A stretch of DNA of 64,000 nucleotides from Primula veris (GCA_963682055.1 OY821748.1:6486843-6550842), one strand, 5' to 3'. Shown: positions 20,326-35,231, counted from the first letter of the stretch. The notes: a model not told the origin generated them from the sequence alone. Numbers and translations are program-made.

Positions 20326-23300
20326 GAGATTTAAGGTATTTGTTAATAATAGTAGTATCAAGTATAGTTTATGCAAACTGCACTAAGAATTTCTAAATTA
20401 TATTCCACTCTACTACTAGTATTTACTACTACTGGCTAATAAGATATAATATCATTTCTATGAATTGTATCACAACAAAGTATTTGTACAGCAAGAATGA
20501 GCTCAAACTTGAAATTCAGGTTCGAGTTCAAGCTTGGGTGTTCGAACTCGGTAAAATTGGTCCCCGCTCACCTCTACCCCAAAATATCAAGTGGAAAATG
20601 AATTACAACTCAGCCAAAGAAAATACAATTAAAGCTGCTAACACACAAGCAATTAAACAAATATGACTGAACAAATGACCATTAAACTAACTCAATAGAT
20701 TTGCTGATAACTTTTTATTTTTTAACTTAGATTACCAAAATTGACAAAGATTTTGGATACGTGATTTCCACATTTAAACAAGCTTAGTTTTTTTTTTCTA
20801 CTGGAATACTGGCCTAATTGAATTAGTGTCACACCAACCAAAGAATCATACAGATGTAAGTATATGTAGATTATAGACCAAAGTCACCAAATGAATTTCT
20901 GCCTATTGAAATTAAAAGGCCAATAACCAGAGGAACCTATAGCAAAATAACCAGATCGCTACTATTACCCATCCTAATACTTAATTAAGGGTACTGTGAA
21001 AAAAGATGCTCGTAGTTGTAGGAAGTGTTTTAAAAAGCGAAAACTTAGCTAAAGTTTTTTTTTTTTTTTTTTTGCAAAAGCTATATTTAAAAACAAAAGC
21101 TAAGCTAAAAGCGCGAAAAATGTAAGCTTTTAGCGGCATAAAAAGCGGAAAATCGATTTTTTTATTTTTTTTTTATAGCTTTGAATCAAGGCTTTTATCG
21201 AGCTTTGAATCCAGCTTTTTTTACTGACAACAGAGGTTGTATTTAATAATAATAAAAAAAAACTGACAAGTAAAACTAATGATCTAACTCCATCATAAAC
21301 TTTTATATTCAATTTTAAATACAGTAACATAACCCATGCATCACTAAATTCACCATATAATAGTAAGCAAGAAACAAAACCTAGACAAAAGTACTAAAAC
21401 GACCAAATAAAGAAAAACAGTTAGTCTCAAATAAAAAAGTAAAAAAAAAAAATAGTCTAAAACATGGGGAAAAAAACACCAATTAACATCAAACAAAGCA
21501 AGACCATTTATAGATAAACATTTGATCAAGAAGACCCACATACCTTTTTTTCCAGTTAATTTCCAATAAATCTCTCAAACCTGAGTAAACTATTTATTTA
21601 TTTATTTTGACTAAAAGTGACACTTCTCTGGCAAATATATTTTCCAACACTTAAAAAAACCAGACCAAAATTTTGTAAAAAATCTGAATGAGAATCAAAA
21701 AGAAGCAATTAATCAGAAATATACTCTGAGAGATAGAAAGAGAAAGTAACTACAATCTGACAAGTTACAACTATATGGACGTGTTGATACACAAAGCTAA
21801 ACACAACTTACACTAACTGAATGGATGAGAGAATTCCACGTGTATGCCTTTTTATGTACTATGTTTGATGAATTAAATATTACTTAAAACATTAGTAAAC
21901 TATACTAAATTAATCAGATGCCAAAAGTGGTGATGTTTTGTACGTACAAATTACCACAAATGGGGTTTGATTTGTTTATAGACAAAAAAACAAACAAAAA
22001 CAAAAGGAAACTGTTCAAAAAGAGGAAAAGTGGCGGTGTTTGTACGTACATAATTGCCATTAATATTCAGTTAATGGCAGTAGATCATATCTTTGCTTCT
22101 TATGGTTAGGAACAAAAAAAAAACTAAAAAAGGATTGTTCTTATGTCATTAGAGAATGAATATAATAATATATGTCATTATAAGGGAGTGACTTTTTGAA
22201 CCGTGGCTTTGTTTTGACTGTTTATTTATGTAACCGTCAACTTAACTATGTTAGATTAAAAAATGTATGGTTAGATAATATTTTTAAATAATTAATTTTT
22301 TTATTTTTTTTAATAAATTAGAATTTGATAAATTAAAAACAAATTGTACAACACAAAAAAAACTCAAATAAAAATATAGAACCATAGGAAGGTCTACCAT
22401 AAACTTAAATATTAATCATTTTTTTTTTATATACATTTGATATATTTTTATGCTAACTAATTGTGAATCCGTCATATAGTCTTACTGATCCGTATTAATT
22501 CTCGTTATTATAAGTTACTACTTTATATGAGTTAGTGGACACGTTGGTTTAGTGCAAAGAATATACTCCAACAATGACTTTAACAAGTGCATGATTTATG
22601 GACGATGATATACACATTAGATACTATTTTCGTGAAATAAGCGACAATGAAAACATTGAATGACATATTTTTGTCTTTAATTTTCTCAGAAAAAGTGTAC
22701 GGAGGAGGGTAAACAAAAAGTTAGTAAGTATTCATGATCTATGGACGAAATTAGTAAGAATATTTTGTTTTTCAACGCCTTAATTATGGACGGTATAGCA
22801 ACGAATTTTAATTTTACTGACGTAAATGGTTATTTAGTGACAGATTTGACCGTTCTGGGTTAAAACTTTTTTTTTATAGTGAATTATTCAACATAATCTT
22901 TATCTTAATTAGAATTTGATATATATTTCAATTCTATTCTTGTATTTTTATACTTGAAGTTTCCATATGGGACAAGACACATACCAAGTAAACTTATTAA
23001 ACTACACATACAAAACACATCAATACTCCCAAATTGGATCTTTTTACATGATTTTCAACATTTTGACGACTTTATTTTGATTACGGAACGTTGTGTAATT
23101 TGTTCAAGTTGAAGTCATTATCATTATTGTATAAATTGAAATCAAACTAGAGTTTTGAATGAGACTATTGGGAGTATTATAAATCATAAGAATAGCACAA
23201 GTGGAGTCTCGAGGTAACCTCAAATGAAAAGTAATGGAATATATAACGTCCATTTAATTGATGCGTTCACAATTATCGCAAATTGCGCACTCACTAGCCA

Positions 23301-26300
23301 CTTGTATACTTTTTCTTAAAGAAATTGAGGAGGAAGATTTGTAAATATATCTTCTCATGCACTTTTTCTTCCGGATAATTGTGATTTAGAGTGTTATCTT
23401 ACGAACGTTACATTTAATTATCCAGATAGAGATACTTAGCTTACTAATCCATGACCACAAATTTGAAATTTAAATAAAGTAAACTTGCATTGCAATGCAA
23501 ATAGCAACACGTTGATTTGACTGGTCTGGAGTTGGAGAAACTGATACAACTCATGATTGGATATGCCATTTAATTCAATAATTAATCTTCTCGAGTTGAT
23601 CTAGGCTATGGGCATAATCGGCAATTCACTAAAACAACTTCGTTTGATTCTTGTAAAAAGATTTATCCAAAATACTTGCTTAATCCTATAATTAGGCACG
23701 TGATGCAATCATGCAAACAAATCTGACATAAAGCTAATCAGGTGATCATTTATTTATTTTTAAAATATAACAAATAGTGATCTCATTATTAATAAAACTT
23801 ATTTCCACGCGAAAGTAAGAGTCATATTTTCTACCCAAAACATAATTTAATCCTTATTTCAAAAAAAAAAAGGTCGTGAAATGATTTTGCTTGTCAAAGT
23901 TTGGGCCCTTTTCCTTTTATAATGAGATTTTGGATTTCAGTTCGCATTTAATAACTGGGGTTACTTTTTAATTTCACTTTGTCCACAAAAATACTAGAGC
24001 AGGCATTAGAGATTTCTCTTTGATTTCCTCAAATTCAAAAAAAAAAAAAGTAGTACATTTTTATCACTTTTACGTAACACTTTATATTAGTCTACACTAC
24101 AGTAAAGCTTCCTTATAAAGTTTCTCATTTATATTTATATTATTTTCTCAATCTTTTTAATTATATTTCATGTTTATTGAGTTTGTATTATAATAAAAAG
24201 ATGAAATGTTTTATTATAAAACAATTATAAAAAACACTTTTGGTTCCTTTATTTTGAGGAAAATTTGAACACATTTATAATTTGAGGTTACATTAAGTGA
24301 AGCTGATGTAAAACATAATTTGATAAAAAAAAATGCTATATTGCTGAAAATATGAAGTAAGGACTAGTTTGGCTTTTCCACAAACATTTGTATGCTATTG
24401 CTATTGTAATCTAATTTTTTAATTGAAATATCCTAAACAGTTGACAAACTTTTCCTCCTTTTAGGGGTGCCTTCAGTCTATTTCAAACAATAAATTTGAG
24501 ATCGATTGGTCACATTTGACATTGCGTCACCATTACTTATATTCAAATAATTCTTTTGCAAGTAAAATCCAAATTACTTCTCCATATTACTCTAATTGAT
24601 TTATAAAAAAAATATCAATTGGATACGACAAAATTTGTTACAAATCTGTCATTAAATAACCAAATATGTCTAAAACAAAAATCCGTCGTCATGCGGTCCC
24701 GATTAGGGTGTTGGAAAACAAAAGTTGTCACTATTTCCGTCTGCGATCTGACTTTTTTTACAAACTTTTTATATCAAAAATTCATATAGCCGAGCCAAAA
24801 TCTTTAGGATAAACACGTAGTTTGATGATGATGATGATTTGGAAAATAACAGCTAGTAGTATGAATTTCTACAAATAACTTGTTTTTCTGTGTAATTTAA
24901 TTCAAAACACTTGGATTTATATTGGAGTTTGGTTTCATAACTCGATGAATAAAATGGAAATACTTTTGTCATGTATGGTAAACAAGTAGTTAACTTTCTA
25001 TATAGTAACATTACTCATTTTCCTTTGTGTCTACCGTTTACTAAATACTCCGATTTGAGTAAAATTATAACATGCTAGTTACTAATTTTTTTACGCACCC
25101 TCATGGGTGGATCCGTAAGTAATGATAAATACACTATTCATATACTTCTATCATATTTATAGGAACCGAAATGTAATTATAACAAACTTATTAACACTTG
25201 AAAATATTTGATGAAAAAATGTTTTCATCCGTGCCATATAAGATTGATGACGTGGTTAGTGTGAAAAGTAACATGAGAATATTATATACGCGTGTATCTC
25301 AAAAAGTTTATAGGTGTAATATTAATGAAAACGATAAATAACAATAGCAATGACCAAATAAAGTTGTGGTGTAGTGATTTTGAAGCTTATCCATCTATAA
25401 GGTCCACAATACTTGTAACAACAACCAGGCATTTACTCGGTTGTGGAAGAATCCACCAAAGAAAGTCTCTTTCATCATAAAAGCCTTTAATTAGATGACG
25501 TTTTTTTCTTTCTTTTATTTTTTCCCCTTTTCTTATTTTCCTTATATAATAATATATGAGGTGCATTTATTTATTTTGGTAACCGGGGCACATCCTTTTT
25601 GTAAACTATACCGCATACTAAGTGATCAATCGGCCCAACTTGACCTGCAAGGCCTCGGTCTTCAGGTCGGACCTAGGGAGATTTGATTCAATCTAAATGA
25701 AAGAATTCAGAATGAAAGAGTTCGCTTTGTGATTCGGATCAAATGACTCAAATTGGGTCCTAAATTATAGCGAAATATCGTTAATTAATCCCAACTACCC
25801 AACCAGTAGGCAGCGTGTCTCCTTCTTCTAGTTTTTCAGTAAAATTTAATCTACTTTGAATAAGAACAGATCTGCATAAAAGTAGACTCATGCATCATGT
25901 ATGTGTGCAACAAGCGTAATAAAATTATTAAGTGAAATAAAATACGTTGCGAGTATAATTTGAATTTAGTAAAAGATGCAATGACAATCCCTATGTGAAA
26001 CGGAATAGGGAAATATTCTTCCACAACATGAGCTATGTAAGGCATCAAAGTGACGTGCAAAATTGATCAAGACGATAACTCGATGCTGTGATACAAGTGG
26101 TAGAAGGGTTTCGTTTGAGAGCCTCACCAGAACCATGGCAAAATATTGGTTGAAGTCCTATTTGTTTAGTGAATTAGCTGAACTAGATTAATATTTAGAT
26201 ACGGTGATTTAGTTTTGTTTAGTGATGCTTAATTTTGCTAATATGGTGATTTAAAACTAAAGTGATGTAATACAAAAAATATCTCATATGGAGGCATCCT

Positions 26301-26782
26301 GGTAATCTTGACCTGTAACAATGGAGTATGTCATATTGAGGCATCCTGGTAATCTTATCTTCTACTGTTTAAGCAATAAATTAACGAGTTCCAGAAAAAA
26401 TAAGAAAAAACTATTTATTCAAAACCAATATTTCTAAAGATCAACAAGAACAACTTTTACAAGAAATTCAATTTTTTTCTTTTTAAAGAAAGACATAACT
26501 TACACAATTTACAGCAAATGCATCATGGTCAGCAAGACAAAGCTCAGCAACTCCTCTCAAGATTAAACAGAAATTATATTCGGACATCATATGTGCAAAA
26601 ATAACTTAAAACATAATTTACACTCAATGTAGCTTGTAGCATAACCTTAAGCAGCAACTCCTTCCAGGCTATGAAAATAAATACACACTCTAAAAAACCA
26701 TGCGTGAACGAGGGGAGTTGAGTTTCCCCTTTAAATAACTCAGAAATGCACCACAGAATAGGCAAATAGCACATATGTATGT
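20326..26782. other. Long AT-rich spacer
   Basis: The first part is the displaced original upstream region of TZP. Poly-T/A tracts and 'aaaagctaagc'-type MITE debris occur near 21040-21200. A short duplication of 'gaggcatcctggtaatctt' lies at 26291 and 26339. The open frames here are short, low in complexity and show no known motif. I found no gene, tRNA or rRNA. Confidence 0.5.
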
Positions 26783-28963
26783 CTACATTGCCCTGATCGA
26801 GATTGATGGATTTGTACCATTGGCGAAACAATCCCGAATTTTTTGATTGATAGCGGAAACCCTGGTATTGATTTCCATAGTTACTTGATCATAAGATTCA
26901 CTAGCCTTTTTACCCTGGTTAATATCAAAAGCATCACTGAAGCTCTTTCTTCTTCCTAACTTTGGTGATTTGGCACGAGTTGGAGTTGCCTGTCAACATT
27001 TTTTTCTCCCATACTTTAAAGCTCTAATCTTGACAAAAAGACATAATAACAAGGGACCTTTCAGCACATCAGGTTTGTTTGGCTGCAGCTTTTTAAGCAT
27101 GTAAGCTAGCTCTTTTGAGGATGAGGAAAAAAGCTGTATTCATCTGGCTTCAAGCTTTTAGCCTTTTCAGGCTGAAAACCAGAAAAGTCAGCTAACAAGC
27201 TCGTTAACCAAACACACTCACTTTTTGAGCAAAAAAAGCTGAGATAGAAAAAATTGCAATCAAACAAAGCCATACACTTATTAGTCTTGAAACACCTCTT
27301 TTATCTACAAACTACAAGGACACCTTGCATAACATTTCATAATGTAAAAATAGCAGAAAGATCAATTATATATTACCTTTTTTAGTTCAACTTTAGCGGG
27401 TGGCCCGTCATGATAGAAGCTCGGCATGGGGCTTGCCTTGAAGATTAAACTTTTCCGCCACTGCTTGATTGCTTCATCTCTTTCTTCCTGAAAGTTTGAA
27501 GTTGAAGCGCGCAAAAGAAAATGAAAATCTCGTTTTGTCTTATGAGAAAAAGAATGTGAAACTGGGTTCGCGAGCAAGCATATTGTTCCTTTCTTACAAG
27601 ATCTGTACTGTCTAGGACCTCTAGGTAGTTAAGAAGGAAATAGTACTATAGTTTTAACATCATAAGGGTGAATTGACCAGGACAAAAACCACTGATTTGA
27701 AATCATAGCTGTGTATAGACTATAGATCAAAATATTTTGTAAATTATAGTTTATGTCAAAATAACTTCCAATAAGTTTATATGAGATTGCCTTGTCAACC
27801 GTTTCAAGGCAGCATATGTAAAATGACGCGAAGAAATATAAAAAGTATTGCTATGAAAGAATGACAACATATATGTGAGGTAACCAGTATGGAAAAGGGA
27901 AAAAGCCCAAAGATGTACCTTAGTCCTTGCTTCCCACTCGTTTTTCTCAGCTTCCAGTGCTTGTTGTTTCTCCTCTAGTTTTGTGTAGTACTAAGAGAAA
28001 ATGAAGAACAATGATAGAAAAAAAGGTTTATTGATTTCAGTTTTCCAATGGGTAGTATGGAAAGTTTGGTGGATTTTTACCTCTCTCCGTTTCTCTGCAC
28101 GTTCTGTGGATTTGAACACTGGAGCAAATGCAATAGTGGGCTTTGGCTTATTGGTCTGTGCTGCTGTGGAATTACTTTACCGCATTAAGGGACCACAGTA
28201 AATAGAGATATATCGCAAAAGTTGAAAATGAAAGAGAAAAAAGTATATTAAATAAATCAAAATCAGGCAGGATACGAAGAAGAGCCAGAACAAGAATCTT
28301 CTTCATCAGAATATTTTTTATTCTTCGGTTGCAGAGGCTTTCTTAGTACTGTGGATGACTTGACCTGCAAGGTGTAACATAGCACATGTGTGTGATATTA
28401 GTGAACAGAAATATGATTAAACGATAATGTACAAACTTGTAATTAACCGAAATAAAAGACAGAAGTAAAAATCTGAACTTTGGTGCAGTTACCAGATTTT
28501 CTATTTTAGCCACTCGCTTCTTGATACATGGTGATTTAGTAACACAAATATCACCATTGGGTTCGTTTCCAACAACGCGACTAACACAAGAAGCACGTTT
28601 TTCAGTTGCCAAAGAAAACGGCTGTGGAACAGTGCACTGTGTCCGAGCCTTTCCAGAACCAGATTTTGATCCTGATCTGACACCAGATTTAGGCTTCTTA
28701 TTCTTATCATTTGGTGTAACATTTTCTGATTTCTCCTTATCGACGGGGTTTTTGCAAATAGCAACAATGGAATTTTCAGTTGTGCATTCCTTGACTTGCA
28801 CATTCTCTTCGTGCGTATCTATATCTCCGCTAATGTTCTCATAGGAAGCTGTTATGTCACTGTCAGATGTAGTATTTTCATGAATGGAATTATGCAAAAC
28901 CTCGTCAGTATAAACTATGACACAATCTGTTTCTTTATCTGAGCATATGTCTGTTGTCTCCAT
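26783..28963 (-). CDS. WAVE-DAMPENED2-like (WDL) TPX2-family microtubule-binding protein
   Basis: Six coding exons on the - strand: 28963-28493, 28364-28276, 28174-28081, 27990-27919, 27487-27377 and 26989-26783. They join in phase to 347 aa. The TPX2 C-terminal domain covers about residues 190-295: [20 protein letters not shown], the KLEEK motif typical of WVD2/WDL proteins, [33 protein letters not shown] and [17 protein letters not shown]. The N-terminal half is acidic, then basic and serine-rich. These proteins bind and bundle cortical microtubules and affect cell elongation and organ twisting. The junction 28276/28174 was chosen because only the acceptor after 'ggtaaag' keeps the frame. 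An upstream non-coding exon is likely. It lies between TZP and UAH on the same strand. Confidence 0.9.
26991..27376. other. Last intron of the WDL gene with hAT-like MITE debris
   Basis: Between about 27060 and 27260 the intron contains repeated 'agctttt', 'tttgtttggct' and 'aaccaaacacac' motifs in opposite orientation. They resemble the short foldback element at 41496-41872. No coding content. Confidence 0.35.
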
Positions 28964-28971
28964 TGCTGCTG

Positions 28972-30692
28972 GATTTCAAACGAAAAAAATAAATTTAGGA
29001 GAGAGATGGATATTAGACAATCCAGAGAAACATTATCAAAATAGTCTTCTCCAGATAGAATTCGAGCACGTGCAATCACGTGTACTTTTTTTTATGGCTA
29101 CAGTAGTTTCGGGGCTAAGCAGCTACATATCATCCGACGCTAAACACTTATAATTAGTCGTATTCCGTTATCACAGAGAAAAACTCTCTGAGAGAATAAA
29201 AGAATTTTACATGACAGAGAAGCTTGTCTGTGTAGGCCTAAAATTGCACCATAAGATGCATCTTACATAGCTACTGGAGATATGAAAGAGCCTATAAGTG
29301 AGGACTTTCGTCCATATACAAGTACATAGCTTAAATGAGAACACAATGCTGAAGGTTGATAATAATAGTATAAGAAAATGAAAAAGATATTTTGGTTAAT
29401 ATACGAACTGTTGAAGAAGAATCTGTTTCCATCACGAGATTGGACTGCGAATCGTTTGTCCTATCATATTATTAGATTCTATGAGATAGTTTACACATGA
29501 TCTTTTCTCAAGCTTTATTTTTTTGCAGATTTTATGCTTACTCTGTTTGCTTTTTGGCCGATAAGTTTTACAATATTTGGTTGGCTAGCTTTAAAGCTAA
29601 GCTCTTTGGTTTTCTGAACTGAAAAATCTAGGAATTTTAAGATGAATGAACTGACTCATCCTCAAGTAACTCAGCTTATATGGTTATAAGCTGCGATAGT
29701 CATCCAGGCCTTAACCATTCATCTTTCTTTTTCTTCTTAATAATTGGGATTTAGGAATCTAACCTACTCCTAGGGGAACAAGAAGGGTGCTTTTGGGAAG
29801 CATACAATGGATTATCTAACAATAAGACTAGTTTCAAGGCGAAAAAAAGTATAGTAGAACATTCACGTTTATACAACAAGAACCATTCCCGAGAAAACCA
29901 AATTCTACAGTAATTGCAAGTAAGTAGAATCACCAAACCGTAACTAAAATACGTTCTGTTTCTACGGCGGCAGGGAATTTAAGTATATTCTCCGTGCTGT
30001 AGCTTATTGAGAACTAACAAATGAAACTAAAAAATAGTCACACCAATCACATATCTATTAGCTTTTGAAATTTTTCTTTCTTGAGGGAGTTCTAATTTCA
30101 CTACTAATCTGTTTCCTTCTGCACAGAACTCAGCCAATGAAAAACACCGACGCGGCCAGAAAAATCACACGAAAAATAAAATCCAAAATTTATTTTCTAT
30201 TTCCATATTACCGATTCTTCTTTGTCCTTAATTGGAATTAACAAAACAAATACTCAGGTATCCTAGAAAAGTCAACTTCCACAGTCTTCTCATCTTCTAG
30301 CTATGAGAAAGATCAATGCGGCCAAGACTAACCTTCTAAACTCGGATCAATTTTTGTAGTGAAAAACATAAATTTTCATCTAAAATTTAAGCCAGTCAAC
30401 TTGCAATAGTACTTGGCTATATATAATATCAAAATTTGACAATATCTTGATTCTAGATGACAAATTCAAACATCCACCAAGAAGGAAAAAGACAAAAAAA
30501 AAACCTTTCTGCCATTTTCATTTACCCTTCAATATGTAAACAATTAAACTGAAACTGTAAAAGGGTACATAAACATTACCAATACCAATATAGAAAATAA
30601 AGAGTTGAGATTTTCTTCAACTATTCTAGTCAAATAGATATATATATACCCAGGAATAAATTAAAAAAAAGGAGAAAAATGTTAAGGAGATG
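28972..30692. other. Putative leader intron of the WDL gene
   Basis: AT-rich, with no open coding frame or known repeat beyond short poly-A/T tracts. It is framed by a plausible donor (30698) and acceptor (about 28970). Confidence 0.4.
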
Positions 30693-30698
30693 ACTCAC

Positions 30699-30847
30699 AA
30701 ATGTGTCTCAGGAAAACAGTAGCTAAAGAATTGAAGAGAGATTCTTGGGAATTAAGACAGATAGAAAGAAATTAGATTATCAGTCTTACTATAACTATAT
30801 ATGTTTATGTTGTAAGTACTGTTTTGTGGTGTTGACGGCTTTATATA
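30699..30847 (-). promoter_or_regulatory. Likely WDL core promoter and non-coding first exon
   Basis: On the - strand a TATA box (tatataaagcc) lies at 30847-30841. A strong 5' splice site, gtgagtcat, at 30698-30693 would end a leader exon of roughly 110 nt. It would splice to the acceptor (aaatccag) just before the start codon at 28963, making a leader intron of about 1.7 kb. This is inference from signals only. Confidence 0.45.
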
Positions 30848-30987
30848 CACACGCACACACACTGTGTCCCACTCCTTGTCTCTATCTACACTAGATACTC
30901 CAAAAAAATAAAAGTATAACATTTTCACAATTTACTATAAAATTCAGCAATCATTCTACCAATATAGACATTTGGTACCTCATGCTA

Positions 30988-31190
30988 AACTCTTTAATTG
31001 TTCATTACGAAATTACATATAATTTTAATCGGGTCGGAATAAATTTTTTTAAAAGTTGATCATATAGTTTAAATGTTAAATTTTATGATTAGATTTAAAA
31101 AAAAATCATTTCGACAATTTTGATATAAATTATAACCCGGTCAAAATTGCACGTAGTTTCATAGTGAATAATTAAATGAGAACGGAGTTA
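30988..31190. mobile_element. Degenerate Stowaway MITE
   Basis: Ends read 'actctttaattgttcattac' and 'aattaaatgagaacggagt', an imperfect inverted pair. The interior shares long blocks with the element at 40207 (tttcgacaattttgata, ggtcaaaattgcacgtagtt), so it belongs to the same family. Confidence 0.6.
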
Positions 31191-32165
31191 ACATGTTAAT
31201 TTAGTGTTGTTAAATTTTTAGCAACAACACGTCTGGTCATGTCCGCTAATTTTCTTGTAATGCTGTTAGCATAATATAGACGGTAGCTAACTTATGTTTT
31301 AGTATATCTACCAATTTTATAAATGGCTCTATGTCGGTTAGCGTCATCGGTCTAATTTTGCTAAACTATCGCCTAATCTGTTTGATTCTATCTAATTTGT
31401 TGGACTTTTCGATTCCGTCTACCCGCCTATGCTCGAGTTTTGGTCTCCACTCTCCACTGTGTCTCTCATACGAAGTCAGTTGACACCCCTTCCTTTTTTC
31501 TTTTCTTTTTTCTTTTGTAAAATAGTCATTTACTGAATGAATATCATCTGCCAATTAGCGATTTAAAATGTTAATGTCTTTAAGATTTGTTAATAACATT
31601 TTAGAATATGTTTTTAAATTCACTAAATATTGGACATTGTTTATAGATTAGTTTTTTTCGTCATTTTTATGACTTTAAAATCACCTAAGTTTCTTTAATC
31701 ATAGTTTTTAGGGTATAGTTCTCAATCACGCTTCATGTTTTTTTTAGTTATTTTGTTATCATGGCTTCACATTTATTATGGTCACGTTTTAAGCCTCTAT
31801 TTTCGAAAATGTACGCATTTCTGTTTTTAAAGTAAGCAGAGATGTTATAAATTTATGTTTTTGTTAATTGCCCCTAAATTTATTTATTTCATGTTTTAAA
31901 GAAAGTAATTTTCTTAATTTCTAAAGAAAACAAAAAAATCTCCTTTCCGCAATTTAAGAATATTCCTTTCGGATATAATTTGGAAGATTTGGAAGGTTGC
32001 ACCGTAGTAGCTAGCTAGGTTAATGTATGCATGTTTTTATCTTAATGCTATGTTCAAAAACTGTTACTATATTTTAAAAAATTAATCCAAAATGATTGTA
32101 ATATAAGTATCGATATCGTCAGACCTCCATGACTACTATATATATGAATGCAATGCTAACTCTAT

Positions 32166-32293
32166 ACTCCCTCTCTTCAATTTAATTATCAATTATGAAA
32201 CTACGTGCAATTTTGACCGACTTATAACTTGTATTAAAATTGTCAAAATAATTTTTTTTTTAAATTTAATCATAAAATTGGGAAGAAAGAGAG
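32166..32293. mobile_element. Short Stowaway MITE, internally deleted
   Basis: Starts ctccctctcttcaattt after a TA and ends gaaagagag before a TA, the Stowaway target dinucleotide. It shares 'gaaactacgtgcaattttga' with the 40207 element but is only 128 bp long. Confidence 0.7.
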
Positions 32294-33954
32294 TATTAAT
32301 TTTCCTAGACGTTTAGGTTCTTAATTACAATTCATTTTACCAAGGAAGATTCCCATTACGTTTTACAATTTACCGGCTGGTGTTTTTGTTCTTAATTGTA
32401 CTATTTCATATATGCTTCTGGATATCTATTTGGCACTCGCAAATTTGATTTAATTTGTTAAAGGTAGAGTTTTTGTACTATAGGCACAATGACACAACTA
32501 TCAGAAACGGGGGTCATGAAATACTAGTCGAGGCCTACAGAAAAACTGTGATTTTTTTTTAATATATATTCTAATTTAATACTACAAAAGTATCGAATCT
32601 TTTTAAAAATATAAGTTGTTACTTACCCAAAAAAAGGTGTTGAAATGTGAATAATAAGTTGTTGCCTCCAACTAAAAAGGTGTTTATATATAGAACAATT
32701 TCATTCAATTATTGCGTAGGCTCCATTGGTATTTGATTATACATCCTAACCCTTTTGATAACCTCTAACACCCTCCAATTAAATAAATTCACCCACCTTG
32801 TCCTTTTCCTCCTTTACCAATATTTTGTAAATTGTTTTACAAAATATAATAAGTCCATTCCTAACACACTTGTTTGCATGTGGATCTCACCAATACATGT
32901 GTACACTACATATGTATTTTAATTCTCGATGCTTCAGTATCCAGTAATGTATAATGCTCAAATTTATGGTTTATATATTGAAGTTGGCGTTCTTATCACT
33001 CAAGCCAATAACTTAGCCAGGCATTAACTATAATAAGTGGGACGAACATTTGCTATTTAGAACTATATCTTGAAGCAGTCCTCTAACTACTCATAAAAAA
33101 ATTATAGATAGAATATCTAGTAATCATTCCTAACTTGTAATCCACATTTAACACTTTTAAAACCCTAACACAGTTCTAAGTACAGATTTGACTAATACTA
33201 GCTAACTTACCAAGGGAGATTAATTTAGATAATATTATACACCTATGTAATGTAATACTATTTAATTAAACAATAGTATACACAGTAACACAGAGCCAGA
33301 AACAAGCTGCCCACCGCAATATTTTTAGCTATACCAACTTTTCTTCCCCGTAAGACCACATTTTTTTTTAAATGAAAGACCACATTTATTTCTATAATAT
33401 TTATGTTCTGAATATAACCATTTCCTTTATATTTTAAAAAAAAAACTGAGAAGGGAAAGCAAGTGTTAACACTGCACAATGCGCATATAGCAATTGAAAA
33501 CAATCATTTGTATGTGAGTCATTTAATCTTTTTTATCCACAAGTTTTTGTTCATCAGAAGGTTAAAATTAAAGCTTAGATTATTGTCTGTGTAATTAGTT
33601 ATAAATATGTTATACTGCATTTGGTTGGTCAGCTTAAAGTTGTTTTCTTTTTAAGCTTAGATTATTGTCTATGTAAAACTACACATTTAAGCTTGTTAGA
33701 GGCGGGATTGTTTTGCACCACGATTTAAACACAACATTTGCTTAAAAGCAGCAACGAACAAGTAAAAAATGCGATTGAAATTAGCTTTTTGTGTCCACCA
33801 CCGAAAGACTATATGGTTATATTCTTAATTAGGTAAAACATCTTCTAATGCAGATATTAAGGGCAATACATCGGATTCTTAAGTCTTTACTAACAAATTA
33901 AGATCATGTTAATTGATTAACCAACTACTAGAGAAAGAGAGATGTAACAGTCGG

Positions 33955-34260
33955 AAAGGTTATAGGTCTTTGTGGCAATTAATATATTTTCTGATAAGAG
34001 TTGTTATCATTAGCACTAATTTATGTTCTTGCTTTATGGCGAGATTATATAAATATATTTCATACTATAAGTATGGAGTTGTTAATTACTAATGGGCTAG
34101 GAAGGTAGGAGGTCTTTATTGTAATTAATATAACTTCTAAAAAGAGTTGTTAATTGCTACCACTAATTCTTGTTTTATGAGTAATTCCTGTTGTTTTTTA
34201 GCCGAACTATAACAATCAATTCATACGTAATAATCCGTAGTATGGAGTTGTTGCCATTAC
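33955..34260. repeat. Imperfect tandem duplication (about 145-170 bp units)
   Basis: Landmarks 'aggtcttt...caattaatata', 'aagagttgtta' and 'gtatggagttgtt' occur in the same order at 33964-34085 and 34110-34255. Offsets grow from 146 to 169 bp, showing indels since duplication. Non-coding. Confidence 0.6.
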
Positions 34261-34414
34261 TTTGTTGTTGTCATTGTTACTATTCTTTTCCCATAGAAAC
34301 AATATGTAGCAATTTTATGCCAAACTTATTGGTAAATGGAGTCATGATGAAGCTTTGAAGCTCGAATCATGAAATACTTACGATGAGAATAGAATACCAA
34401 TGCTTTGTTAAGCA

Positions 34415-34647
34415 CTCCCTTCGTCCCAAATTATAATAAACAATTGAAATACATGTAATTTTGCATTGCAAAATTGGAGCACTTTAAATGTCGGATTTAT
34501 AAATTTCAAAAATTATTCATATAATTTAACATGTTAACTATGTAACTAACTTTTAAAATTTATAATTTCGATATTTAAATAACATAAAATTTGCATTGCA
34601 AAATTACACGTATCCCTATTCGTCCTTATAAATTGGGACGGAAGGAA
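34415..34647. mobile_element. Stowaway-like MITE
   Basis: Left end ctcccttcgtcccaaattat and right end ttgggacggaaggaa are inverted repeats. 'tttgcattgcaaaatt' occurs twice in opposite halves. No coding capacity. Confidence 0.75.
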
Positions 34648-35231
34648 TATTTGATACAAGTCTCCGTAGATGAAGATAAAAGATTTTGTATGCCTATGTG
34701 CACGTGCATTTTTACAAAAGTCTGTACGGGACATTACATTAGCAAATTATCATATTGACGATGCTACCACAATGTCGTGGGATGCAAAAAAAATGTTACA
34801 TAATGTTTTGAATGTAATTAGTTTAACACGTTTAAAAGCATGCAAGCACTGCCCTCAGTTGGGACTTCGGATACTACCTTTTGGCAAACAAACAGAAAAA
34901 AGTAGTGTTTTTTAACTTTTTCACTTGAAAACTGTACCGAGAAAAGGCTTAATACTATTTCAATATTATTCCTTTTCTCAGCATAATCTTCTAGGCCGGA
35001 ACCTTGGTCCAGTGTCATATCACCTACATGCCTACATATATTGTTGCTCCATTTTTGTTCTTATTTGAATTATACACTACAAAAACAAGTTTGAAATCAG
35101 TATACATTCAAGGTAATTTCCAAGTAAATTTACACTTTCTTGCTGATGACCCTCAAGACACGCACAAATGACGATCCGACTCTTTACAATTGTTTTAGAA
35201 ACTAAAACAAAGAACATGGTGAAGGCATATA

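Larger units (their letters stand above)
30850..35231. other. MITE-rich spacer between the WDL gene and UAH
   Basis: The spacer contains three Stowaway-like elements and a tandem duplication, listed separately. The remaining sequence is AT-rich with no gene seen. Its right end holds the UAH 3' untranslated region. Confidence 0.5.

Noticed and set aside
28001..28201. 66-codon + strand ORF
   Set aside because: Antisense shadow of a WDL exon and its flanking introns.
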